Origin: Treponema sp.
GTDB taxonomy: Bacteria > Spirochaetota > Spirochaetia > Treponematales > Breznakiellaceae
Direction: 5' to 3'
Assembly: GCA_031275535.1 (NCBI GenBank)
Contig: JAISOR010000038.1
Span: 1 to 12,997 of the forward strand
DNA: 12,997 nt
The first letter of the stretch is position 1. Each line of letters starts with the position of its first letter. Below the pieces are notes generated by a model. The model did no database searches. It was not told the DNA's origin and saw only the letters and a program-made list of their open reading frames with translations. The translations under genes were made by a program, and so were the position numbers. Shown piece after piece: positions 1 through 7,161 of the stretch.

Positions 1-45
1 TGACAACTATAAATGCACTAGTACAATATATCAAGAGAAGCTTTG

Positions 46-293
46 GCGAGGAATTCCCTCTTCCCCCCATGCAAGGAAAAACCGGGCAATTTTTGTGTAT
101 ATCCGGGATACCCTCGAAGAAATGCACCGGTACGGTGGAGAAAAACCTGGTGGGGTGGCGGTAAAAAGCCATAGGGGGACCCTCCGGGGGTCCCTATGGC
201 TTTTTTACCGTCAGGACCCCAAGTAATTTCCTCACCGTACCGGTGTAAGCTACGATAATGTATCCCGGATAAGCAATAAAGGCTTTGCCCCGC
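46..293. repeat. Mosaic palindromic intergenic repeat, copy 1
   Basis: This gene-free block shares many segments, in the same order and orientation, with 9622-9926. They begin with GCGAGGAA, continue through CCTCTTCCCCCCAT, AAGGAAA, CCGGGCA and TCCGGGATACCC, then GCACCGGTACGGT, GGAGAAAAACCT and ACCGTACCGGTGTA, and end with GCTTTGCCC. From about 100 to 271 the sequence is also one long imperfect palindrome. It contains four small self-complementary units: TATCC-G-GGATA (100-110), CACCG-GTA-CGGTG (125-137), CACCG-TAC-CGGTG (233-245) and TATCC-C-GGATA (261-271). The centre (159-210) is a terminator-like hairpin that copy 2 lacks. The right edge stops about 4 bp before the stop codon of the phosphorylase gene. 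I see no transposase and no clear target-site duplication. A REP- or MITE-like element is the best description, and the family name is unknown to me. Confidence 0.75.
159..210. terminator. Bidirectional intrinsic terminator hairpin
   Basis: GCCATAGGG (168-176) pairs perfectly with CCCTATGGC (192-200). A short inner ACCC/GGGT stem follows, and A-rich and T-rich flanks extend the pairing (five A before, six T after). Either strand therefore gives a GC stem followed by a U tract. On the minus strand it lies about 90 bp beyond the stop codon of the GH94 gene and probably ends that transcript. It forms the core of repeat copy 1. Confidence 0.75.
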
Positions 294-296
294 GGT

Positions 297-2732
297 TCAC
301 CCCATCACTACCCGGACTTGATTGAGGCTCCCCGCGGCCTGGGCCGGGATGCCGCCCTGGACCGGAACGCCGTTCAGAGAACATTCCCGGACCCCCTTGC
401 TCACCCCGCCGGGGTTCTCCACCGCTATCTCATACACCGCCCCCCGCCAGACCCGGCGGAGGCTGAAACCCTGCCAGGCCGGAGGGATGCAGGGATCGAT
501 GATGAGTACATCAAAATCCGGGCGCAGCCCCAGGATGTACTGGGTGGCGGCAAAATAGCTCCAGCCCGCGGAGCCGGTCATAAAGGGATGCCGGGCCCGG
601 CCAAAGGCGCTGTGATCCGGTCCCATGATGAACTGACAGTAGGAGTAGGGTTCGGCCTCCCGGATCTCAATCATATCATTTTGATAGTAGGGACAGAGGG
701 CGTTGTAGAATTCCATGGCCCGGTCCCCCCGGCCCAGGATGGCCTCGGCGCACCAGGCCCAGGGGTTGGGATGGCTAAAAATGGCGGCGTTTTCCTTGAC
801 CCCCTTATAGACCCGGGTGACAAAGCCGATTTCATCGTCCGGGACCGAATAGGCGGGGGCGCAGAGTTTTAGCCCGTAGGGGGTATAGAGGTACTCCCTT
901 ACCGCATCCATGGCCGCGAGCCCCCGTTCCCGGGAGGCCGCCCCGGACAGCACAGCCCAGGTATTGGACTCCATAAAGACCTTCCCCTCGGCGTTCTCCG
1001 GGACGCCGATCTTCCTGCCCGAGGCGGTGATCCCCCGGGTGTACCAGCTCCCGTTCCAGAGGACCTCCTCGCAGGTACGGCGGACCTTTTCCGCCAGGGC
1101 CCCGTAACGGTCCGCGTCTTCCCCGCGGCCCAGCCGCCGGGCCAGGGCGGTAAAATGGAGGAGGGCCCAGTGATGCAGGAAGGAGACCATGGCGCTTTCC
1201 CCGCCCCCCAGATTAAGACAGTCGTTCCAGTCCGCCCGCAGGCCCTTGCAGACCCCGTTTTTCCCCACCTGTTCCGCGGAAAAGTCGAGGATCCTGGTCA
1301 TGTGTTCATAGACCGTGCCCCGGCCCCCGTCGGCATAGGTAAATACCTCATCGGCAAAGCCAAAATCCCCCGTTTCCTTGATATACCCCGTGATGGCCGG
1401 GATGAGCCACAGGGCGTCATCGGCGCAGACATCCTTGATCCCGTGGACGATCCGGCTTTTATCGGGACTGGGGACCACCGTGGGGGACTTAAAGGCCGGG
1501 GGCTTCTGTTCCTCGAACCATTCGCTTTGGAAAAGGTGGAGCCCATAGCCCTGGGAAGTCAGACCCCGGAGAAGCTCGGTGATCCGGCTTCGGCATTTTT
1601 CGGGATTGGAATGGGGGATACACATGGCGTCCTGGGCGGTGTCCCGGTAGCCAAGACCGGTCCGGCCCCCCACCTCAATAAAGGATGCAAACCGGGAGAA
1701 CATGACGTTTATTTCCGACTGGTAGAGGGTCCAGGTATTAAGCAGGGTGTTCATCCCCTCGTTGGGGGTGGAGACCCGGAGTTTTTCCAGCTTTCCGGTC
1801 CAGAAATCCCCCAGGGCCTCAAAAGCGGCGTCCACCGCCGGGGGGCTCCCGTACTTTTCCCGCAGTTCTATCCCCCTTTTCCGGTTCCCTTCCCCCACCA
1901 TAAAGAGCAGCCGGCGGTCTTCCCCGCTTTCCAGGCTGATTTTTAGCCGTAGGGCCCCGCAGTGGTTCCCCCCCAGCTCGCCGGACCCGGAGCAATAGCC
2001 CCTTTCCACCGCTGCGGGGTTGGTCTCGCTGCGGTAGGGCCCGATGAACCGGTCCCGGAGACAGTCATAGCCTTCGGGTCCTTCCCCCAAGCCGCGGCTT
2101 CCCCCGGCCGGATCAAGGGCGGTAAAGAACTGAAAACCCCCGTCCTCGTAAAAGGGGTCCATCTCGATAACTCCCTCCCCATAGGAGGACCCCGCGGAAT
2201 AGAGGCTCATCTGGAAATTCCGGTTATCCATATCGATATGGTGAAAGGAGAATTCCAGGTACCCAAAGACGCTCAGGTTCCGCGTCCGGCCGGATTCGTT
2301 GGCAAGCCGGATATCCCAAAGCTCCACCGGATCGTCCGGGGGGATAAAGAGGGTCTGTTCCCCCCTCAGGCCGCTGTACACGCACTGGTATTTGCTGTAG
2401 GAAAGGCCGTGGCGGCAGACATATTGGGGAGAGCCGGGATCGGAGGGATCCAGGGTCTTCCCCACGGGCTGCCAGGACAGGGTCCAGTAATCCCCGGTGT
2501 CGTCGTCCCGGATATAGACATAGTGGCCGGGCCGGTCCATGGGCACCCCATTGGGCCTGAACCGGGAAATACGGTGATATTCCGGGGACTTGTAGAAAAG
2601 GTAGCCCCCGGCGGTATGGTTAAATACCCCGCACATATCCCGGATCCCAATATAATTAGTCCAGGAAACCGGTACATCGATCCGGTTTATCACATACTCC
2701 CGGTGTTCATCATCAAAGTATCCGTACTGCAT
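297..2732 (-). CDS. GH94 disaccharide phosphorylase, probably N,N'-diacetylchitobiose phosphorylase
   Basis: An 811-residue cytoplasmic enzyme (no signal peptide) of the cellobiose/chitobiose phosphorylase family. It would split a beta-linked disaccharide with phosphate; for chitobiose the products are GlcNAc-1-phosphate and GlcNAc. Seen in the sequence: an N-terminal beta-rich domain beginning MQYGYFDDEHREYVI, then YRDTAQD at about 362-368. Next is the active-site block RADWNDCLNL, with D501 and D504, one of which should be the general acid. It continues with GVKENAAIFSHPNPW, GPDHSAFGRARHPF and TGSAGW, and ends with an LGLRPDFD..IDPCIP stretch leading into the C-terminal beta domain. The length matches known chitobiose phosphorylases of about 800 residues. 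The ATG has AGGAG 10 bp upstream. The divergent GH20 hexosaminidase favours chitobiose over cellobiose, but sequence alone does not settle the substrate; cellobiose or another beta-glycoside remains possible. The family is near certain, the substrate moderately so. Confidence 0.9.
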   Translation of the reverse strand: MQYGYFDDEHREYVINRIDVPVSWTNYIGIRDMCGVFNHTAGGYLFYKSPEYHRISRFRPNGVPMDRPGHYVYIRDDDTGDYWTLSWQPVGKTLDPSDPGSPQYVCRHGLSYSKYQCVYSGLRGEQTLFIPPDDPVELWDIRLANESGRTRNLSVFGYLEFSFHHIDMDNRNFQMSLYSAGSSYGEGVIEMDPFYEDGGFQFFTALDPAGGSRGLGEGPEGYDCLRDRFIGPYRSETNPAAVERGYCSGSGELGGNHCGALRLKISLESGEDRRLLFMVGEGNRKRGIELREKYGSPPAVDAAFEALGDFWTGKLEKLRVSTPNEGMNTLLNTWTLYQSEINVMFSRFASFIEVGGRTGLGYRDTAQDAMCIPHSNPEKCRSRITELLRGLTSQGYGLHLFQSEWFEEQKPPAFKSPTVVPSPDKSRIVHGIKDVCADDALWLIPAITGYIKETGDFGFADEVFTYADGGRGTVYEHMTRILDFSAEQVGKNGVCKGLRADWNDCLNLGGGESAMVSFLHHWALLHFTALARRLGRGEDADRYGALAEKVRRTCEEVLWNGSWYTRGITASGRKIGVPENAEGKVFMESNTWAVLSGAASRERGLAAMDAVREYLYTPYGLKLCAPAYSVPDDEIGFVTRVYKGVKENAAIFSHPNPWAWCAEAILGRGDRAMEFYNALCPYYQNDMIEIREAEPYSYCQFIMGPDHSAFGRARHPFMTGSAGWSYFAATQYILGLRPDFDVLIIDPCIPPAWQGFSLRRVWRGAVYEIAVENPGGVSKGVRECSLNGVPVQGGIPAQAAGSLNQVRVVMG

Positions 2733-2737
2733 AGAAG

Positions 2738-2791
2738 TTTATCTCCTTCTTGTGGTAATTTGTATTATCCTAGATGAAAGGGGTAAATGCA
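2738..2791. promoter_or_regulatory. Compact divergent promoter region between GH94 and GH20 genes
   Basis: Only 59 bp separate the two start codons. The minus strand has GATAAT (2769-2764), with a weak TTGCAT -35 placed 18 bp upstream inside the start of the GH20 gene. The plus strand reads TATTAT at 2763-2768, so one AT-rich hexamer could serve as the -10 for both directions. The plus-strand -35 is poor. The minus-strand ribosome site AGGAG is at 2747-2743 and the plus-strand site GAAAGGGG at 2776-2783. The assignment is from motif matching only. Confidence 0.4.
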
Positions 2792-4291
2792 ATGAATATA
2801 GAGATTATTCCCCAGCCTGCCAAGGTGGAAGTCCCGGGCGGCTTCTTTGAGAGCGCCGGCCTGCCGGGTATCCGGGGGGAGGGGGGCTTTCAGGATGAGA
2901 TCCGGCTTTTCCGGGAACAGCTTTGCGCCGATCTTGGGGAGGAGACGGGCCGGGAACCGGGGATCTTCTGTGTGGAAGACCGGTCCCTGGGGGGCGCGGA
3001 GTCCTACCGCATGACCCTGGGGCGGGAAACCATCGAAATCGGCGCCCCTTCCGCCGGGGGGCTCTACCACGGGCTCCAGGCCCTGCGGCAGCTTGTCCTT
3101 TCGGGGTACCACAACCGGACCCTCCGCATCCCCTGCGCCCACATAGAAGATTATCCCCGTTTTAGCTGGCGGGGGTTCATGCTCGATACCTCCCGCCACT
3201 GGTATACCCCGGCCTTTATCAGAAGAATCCTGGACCTCCTCTCCCTGCACCATATCAACATCTTTCACTGGCATCTGACCGACGACCAGGGCTGGCGCTT
3301 CCCGGTCCCGGAATTTCCCGCCCTGGCGGACACGGGGTCCAAACGGCGGAACCTTAGGGCCCCCCGGGAAGCCCCGGCGGGGGGGCTTTATACCCCGGAG
3401 GATATCCGGGACCTCGTGGCCTATGCCGGGGCGCGGCATATCACCGTCGTCCCCGAGGTGGAACTTCCCGGCCATACCAGCGCGGTCCTGGCGGCTTACC
3501 CGGACCTGGGCTGCACCGGCGGCCCCTACCAGGTAGAGGACCGGTTCGGCATTTTTGAGGATGTCCTCTGCGCGGGGAACGACCGGGTCTTTGACCTGGC
3601 CGGCGCGGTCTTCGATACCCTGACGGGGCTCTTCCCCGGCCCCTATGTGCATATCGGGGGGGATGAGGTCCTCTTTTCCCGGTGGGAGGCCTGCCCTAAG
3701 TGCCGGAAGCGCCGGGCCGAACTGGGCCTTTCCGGGGCCAGGGAACTCCAGGGCTGGCTGACCGCCCGGTTTGCCCAAATGCTCCTGGACCGGGACCGGA
3801 TCCCCCTGGGCTGGGACGAGGTCCTCGAACACGCCGGGGCCCTGCCGCCGGAAATGGTGCTTATGTCCTGGAGGAACCGGGAGTGGGGCCGCCGGGCCGC
3901 GGCCATGGGACACCGGGCGGTGATGTCCCCCGTGACCGGGGGCTGCTATCTGGATTATAAGCACCTGGACAGCCCGGAAGAGCCGGGGCAGATCGGGGTT
4001 TCCACCGTGTATCAGTCCTATATGATGGATCCCCTGGACCCGGCAATGACGCCGGAAGAGGCGGCCCTTATCCTGGGGGGGCAGGGCAACCTCTGGTCCG
4101 AGCTTATCTATGCCGACAGGTTAGCGGAATACATGATCTTTCCCCGGATCTGCGCCCTCGCCGAGGCGCTCTGGACTCCCCCGGAACAAAAGGATTTTGA
4201 TTCCTTTGCCGGGCGGCTCCGGGTCCATGAGGAACGGCTCGACCGGCTCAATGTCCTGCGCTACCGGGGGGATCCGGCCCGTCCTCACTAA
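2792..4291 (+). CDS. GH20 beta-N-acetylhexosaminidase (cytoplasmic)
   Basis: A 499-residue family 20 glycosidase that removes terminal GlcNAc (or GalNAc) by substrate-assisted catalysis, in which the substrate's own N-acetyl group is the nucleophile. Visible landmarks are an N-terminal alpha/beta domain (about 1-115), then the TIM barrel starting at SWRGFMLDTSRHW with the substrate-binding R127. WHLTDDQGWR is at 160-169, and the catalytic pair D291-E292 lies in HIGGDEV. Active-site tryptophans are W341 (LGWDEV) and W435 (GNLWSE). There is no signal peptide, so it probably acts on imported oligosaccharides. I chose ATG 2792 because GAAAGGGG lies 8 bp upstream; an in-frame ATG at 2774 has no ribosome site. 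It is divergent from GH94, so hydrolytic and phosphorolytic routes are paired. Three runs of seven G occur in the gene, one of them encoding the catalytic HIGGDE motif. Confidence 0.95.
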   Translation: MNIEIIPQPAKVEVPGGFFESAGLPGIRGEGGFQDEIRLFREQLCADLGEETGREPGIFCVEDRSLGGAESYRMTLGRETIEIGAPSAGGLYHGLQALRQLVLSGYHNRTLRIPCAHIEDYPRFSWRGFMLDTSRHWYTPAFIRRILDLLSLHHINIFHWHLTDDQGWRFPVPEFPALADTGSKRRNLRAPREAPAGGLYTPEDIRDLVAYAGARHITVVPEVELPGHTSAVLAAYPDLGCTGGPYQVEDRFGIFEDVLCAGNDRVFDLAGAVFDTLTGLFPGPYVHIGGDEVLFSRWEACPKCRKRRAELGLSGARELQGWLTARFAQMLLDRDRIPLGWDEVLEHAGALPPEMVLMSWRNREWGRRAAAMGHRAVMSPVTGGCYLDYKHLDSPEEPGQIGVSTVYQSYMMDPLDPAMTPEEAALILGGQGNLWSELIYADRLAEYMIFPRICALAEALWTPPEQKDFDSFAGRLRVHEERLDRLNVLRYRGDPARPH

Positions 4292-4356
4292 TCATGCGAT
4301 AGGTGTATGAAAGGCCATTTTTTCTAAAAATAATCATGCCGGCGCCTAAAAAAATG

Positions 4357-4384
4357 TTGACAATTTTTAAATTTGTTATATAAT
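4357..4384 (+). promoter_or_regulatory. Near-consensus sigma-70 promoter of the solute-binding protein gene
   Basis: TTGACA (4357-4362) and TATAAT (4379-4384) are both perfect hexamers, separated by 16 bp. The spacer is dominated by the imperfect palindrome CAATTTTTAAATTTG (4361-4375), and GTACGTAC (4388-4395) lies just past the -10. Either could be an operator for the downstream ROK regulator, but no known operator consensus is matched. The rest of the 4292-4432 gap shows no convincing terminator for the GH20 gene. Confidence 0.85.
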
Positions 4385-4432
4385 TAAGTACGTACACTGT
4401 ATGAACTAACTGATTTTCAGGAGGAAATGAAA

Positions 4433-5782
4433 ATGACAAAAAGACTTTTGGTTGCCGCCTTAGTGCTGGCGGTAGTGACCGGTCTTGTACTCACGGGTTG
4501 TCAAAAGAAAGAATCTGCGGCAGCGGGCGATAAGATCACGCTCCGGGTATTAAACTACTTTGACATGACATCCGCCAACAGCGCCGACGAGATCGCCCAG
4601 GTGTGGGACGCCTTTGAAAAGGCTAATCCTGACATTACCGTGATCCGGGAGGACCTGTTTAACGAACCCTTCCACAACAAGGTCGAAGCCTATGCCGCCG
4701 CGGGGCAGCTTCCCGATGTGGTCTATGCCTGGCCGTCCGGAAGGTCCACCACCCTGCATACCCAGAAGCTCCTTAAAGATCTGGGCCCGCTTATTGCCAA
4801 GGACGGCATTGCGTCTTTCTATACTCCCTCGGCGCTTGATCCCAGTGCCCAGGGCGCGGGATACCTGGGCATTCTGCCCCGGGCCATCACCTCGAGCCAC
4901 GCCTTTTATATAAATAACGAGGTCCTCCGGGATGCCGGGCTTAGCCCCGCCAAGACCTACGACGAACTCAAGGCCCAGGCGCCCATACTAAGGGCCAAGG
5001 GCTACGATACTATCGCCATGGGTAACCAGGATACCTGGGTTATGCAGTCCTGTTTCTTCTCCCTTATCGCGGGACGTTTCTGCGGTGAAGGCTGGGAGCA
5101 GAAGATCCTCTCCGGCCAGGCGAAATTTACGGACAGCGACTTTGTGGGGGCCCTGAACTTTGTAAAGACCCTCTATGATGACGGCGTCTTGACCAAGGCA
5201 ACCCTGACCACCGATTACGGCAGTGTTTTAGGCCAGTTTGCCACCAACAAGGCCGCGTATCTTATTGACGGCGACTGGCGGGTCGGGGCCTTTATCACCG
5301 ATCAGTCCACCGGACAGGCCGTTATAAGCCCCGAGAGGCAGCGGGATATTCAGATCACCGTATTCCCCGACATAGCGGGGGTTAAATTCAACAAGTCCAC
5401 CTCGGTTATCCTGGGCACCGGCTGGGGCATCAACGCGAATATCCCCGCCGGGTCTCCCCAGGAAGACGCCGCCTGGCGGCTGGTAAAGTGGCTCTCCGGC
5501 AAGGAGATCCAGACCTGGCTTCTTTCAAGCGGCGCTATTGCCACCCCCACCCGGACCGATATTGATGTGGGCAGTCTGTCCCTGGAGCCCATGCAGAAGG
5601 CGATCAGTAATATCGGCCAGGAGTACACCACCGGCACCGTGGTAATCGACGGCGCCTTCCACAGCGATGTCCATACGCCGATCAATGACGGTTTGCAGGA
5701 GATTGGCATGGGAACCCGGACCCCCGAGCAGGTGGCCCAGACCGTGCAGCAGGCCTTTGACGCATGGAAGGCCGCCCAGTAG
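4433..5782 (+). CDS. ABC transporter sugar-binding lipoprotein (CUT1 / family 1 solute-binding protein)
   Basis: A 449-residue extracytoplasmic binding protein that captures a sugar and delivers it to the permeases encoded downstream. The N-terminus is a lipoprotein signal: MTKR, a hydrophobic core, then lipobox LTGC with the lipidated cysteine at residue 23. The mature part begins with a charged, small-residue linker followed by ITLRVLNYFD. It then has the usual family pattern of an F..ANPDITV strand, a GQLPDVVYAW segment and a C-terminal helix rich in AQTVQQAFDAW. I chose ATG 4433 because AGGAGG (4419-4424) sits 8 bp upstream; the ATG at 4427 would be only 2 bp away. The gene has its own strong promoter and terminator, consistent with higher expression of the binding protein than of the permeases. 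The ligand is inferred from neighbours to be a GlcNAc oligosaccharide such as chitobiose. Confidence 0.93.
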   Translation: MTKRLLVAALVLAVVTGLVLTGCQKKESAAAGDKITLRVLNYFDMTSANSADEIAQVWDAFEKANPDITVIREDLFNEPFHNKVEAYAAAGQLPDVVYAWPSGRSTTLHTQKLLKDLGPLIAKDGIASFYTPSALDPSAQGAGYLGILPRAITSSHAFYINNEVLRDAGLSPAKTYDELKAQAPILRAKGYDTIAMGNQDTWVMQSCFFSLIAGRFCGEGWEQKILSGQAKFTDSDFVGALNFVKTLYDDGVLTKATLTTDYGSVLGQFATNKAAYLIDGDWRVGAFITDQSTGQAVISPERQRDIQITVFPDIAGVKFNKSTSVILGTGWGINANIPAGSPQEDAAWRLVKWLSGKEIQTWLLSSGAIATPTRTDIDVGSLSLEPMQKAISNIGQEYTTGTVVIDGAFHSDVHTPINDGLQEIGMGTRTPEQVAQTVQQAFDAWKAAQ

Positions 5783-5807
5783 TTTTTAGTATTCTTAAAG
5801 AATAAGG

Positions 5808-5837
5808 GGCTGTCCGCGGCGGCGAACAGCCTTTTTT
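5808..5837 (+). terminator. Intrinsic terminator after the binding-protein gene
   Basis: GGCTGT (5808-5813) pairs with ACAGCC (5826-5831), with further CGC/GCG pairing inside, followed directly by six T (5832-5837). It lies 25 bp past the stop codon. Partial read-through would give the ROK and permease genes a lower dose of the same transcript. Confidence 0.85.
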
Positions 5838-5857
5838 CTTATACCCCGGGAAACAAG

Positions 5858-7105
5858 GTGCGGATAAATAATTTTTTTCAGAAAAATGCGAACATCTCTA
5901 TGGTAACCCATACCTTGTGGAAAACTCCGGGCATAAGCAGGGTGGAAATAGCCCGCCGGCTGAATTTATACCGTTCCACGGTTTCCAATATCATCAATAT
6001 TCTGATCCGGCACGGGGTGGTGGTGGAGGAACGGGAGGGCGCCGCGGCTATGAGCGGCGGACGCAGGCCTATCTGTCTTGAATTAAACAGGAGATTCGGC
6101 TGTGTCCTGGGGCTTGAACTGCGGCCCTCGGGTTACTATTGTGTGCTGGTCGATATGGCCGGGAAGCTTATCTATACCCTGTCGGGGCTGCTTCCCGATA
6201 TGTCCTTTGACGCCATGGCGGACGCCGTATTGTTTAAGGTCTACGGGGAGGTAAAACAAAAGGGAATCCCCCTGCTGGCGGTTTGTATGGCCGTTCCGGG
6301 GGTAATTGACGCAAAAAACGAAAAGATCCTTGAATCCCATCCCTTTGCCCTAAAAGATCACCGGCTTAGGCAGACCTTTTCCCGGCGCTATAATATTCCG
6401 GTCTTTATTGAAAACGACGCCAACTGTCTTGCCTGGCTTGAGTTGTCAAAAAACGGCGATTCCGGCGTAAAGAACTTTATGTGCATCAACCTGGGGAGCC
6501 ACCAGAAGATCCACCAGCTTGGGGAGTGGAGTAAAATGGGTATTGGGATTGGCCTGGCCCTTGATGGTTTTGTTTTTCCCGGAAACAACCACCGGGCGGG
6601 GGAATTCCTGGCCCCTTCCTGGAGGGGTGATACGGTGGGACAGACCGGGCTTATGGCCAAAAGCCGGAAAACCCCTGCCGCCGACGAAGCCGCGTTTAAG
6701 GAATTGGTGGCGGAGTTGTTTTCCAGCCTGATAAGCGTTGTTTCGGTCCTGGATCCCGGAACCATCTTTCTCTATGGGGAACTGGTTACCCGGGCTTCCC
6801 TGGTAAATAAGATCATCCAGGAGGAGGTGCCCCAGTTCAATGTCCTCTTAGAGCGTATGGCCTGCGATCTTGTTTTTACCCGGGACGATGATTTTGCCGC
6901 CGCCACCGGCGCGGCGATGATGTATTTTCTGCATCTTTTTTCCCTCTCCGGCTATTGTGCCAACAGGTTTGACTATACCGTCGATTGGGATACCCTTTTT
7001 GCCCTTGCCTCGGGGGAAAAGCAGCACCGGCGGCATGATGATCTCCCGGAAGGTTTATATCCCCCCGTATCGCAGCCAGGATCGTCAGAATGGACTTTAA
7101 AGTAA
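5858..7105 (+). CDS. ROK-family transcriptional regulator (NagC/XylR-like)
   Basis: A 415-residue protein with an N-terminal winged helix-turn-helix and a C-terminal sugar-kinase-like ROK domain. The DNA-binding part spans about residues 24-77: ISRVEIARRLNLYRSTVSNI, then the wing ending SGGRRPICLELN. The ROK domain includes ENDAN (185-189, with D187 at the kinase catalytic position) and a glycine-rich GIGIGLALDG. It differs from typical members in three ways. The phosphate-binding loop is altered (LGLELRPSGYY). The usual AGE..GH reads AGEFLAP. The CxCGxxGCxE zinc motif is absent. It is therefore unlikely to be a kinase and may sense sugar differently. The start is a GTG with a weak ribosome site. 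The first residues resemble the usual ROK N-terminus, which supports it, but ATG 5900 is a possible internal alternative. Its position between transporter genes suggests local control. Confidence 0.88.
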   Translation: MRINNFFQKNANISMVTHTLWKTPGISRVEIARRLNLYRSTVSNIINILIRHGVVVEEREGAAAMSGGRRPICLELNRRFGCVLGLELRPSGYYCVLVDMAGKLIYTLSGLLPDMSFDAMADAVLFKVYGEVKQKGIPLLAVCMAVPGVIDAKNEKILESHPFALKDHRLRQTFSRRYNIPVFIENDANCLAWLELSKNGDSGVKNFMCINLGSHQKIHQLGEWSKMGIGIGLALDGFVFPGNNHRAGEFLAPSWRGDTVGQTGLMAKSRKTPAADEAAFKELVAELFSSLISVVSVLDPGTIFLYGELVTRASLVNKIIQEEVPQFNVLLERMACDLVFTRDDDFAAATGAAMMYFLHLFSLSGYCANRFDYTVDWDTLFALASGEKQHRRHDDLPEGLYPPVSQPGSSEWTLK

Positions 7106-7133
7106 AATTCGGCTAGAATTAAGTAGCCCCGGA

Positions 7134-7146
7134 TATAATAATTATA
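7134..7146. promoter_or_regulatory. Palindromic -10-like element upstream of the permease genes
   Basis: TATAAT-A-ATTATA is a perfect 13-bp inverted repeat, 15 bp before the first permease start. It offers a perfect -10 hexamer on either strand, but no good -35 is found upstream on the plus strand. It may be a weak internal promoter, a binding site, or simply AT-rich leader. AAGGAG at 7149-7154 is the ribosome site. Confidence 0.4.
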
Positions 7147-7161
7147 TTAAGGAGAATATTA

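Noticed and set aside
69..164. A possible 31-codon frame starting ATG in repeat copy 1
   Set aside because: The matching part of copy 2 has no start and an early stop, and the sequence is better explained by its palindromic structure.
100..271. CRISPR array or tRNA/rRNA in the gene-free blocks
   Set aside because: Repeats are inverted and unequally spaced, with no regular spacers, and no cloverleaf or conserved rRNA segment is visible.
285..2777. Plus-strand frames of 195, 263 and 271 residues opposite the phosphorylase
   Set aside because: They mirror the GH94 gene, have proline- and glycine-rich composition typical of antisense frames in GC-rich DNA, and match no family.
2765..3964. A 399-residue minus-strand frame opposite the GH20 gene
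   Set aside because: It is a shadow of the hexosaminidase. The true gene has all catalytic motifs, and the shadow is rich in proline and glycine with no domain.
4310..4350. Possible terminator after the GH20 gene
   Set aside because: Only a weak A-T stem around ATTTTT...AAAAAT is present, with no GC stem followed by a U tract.
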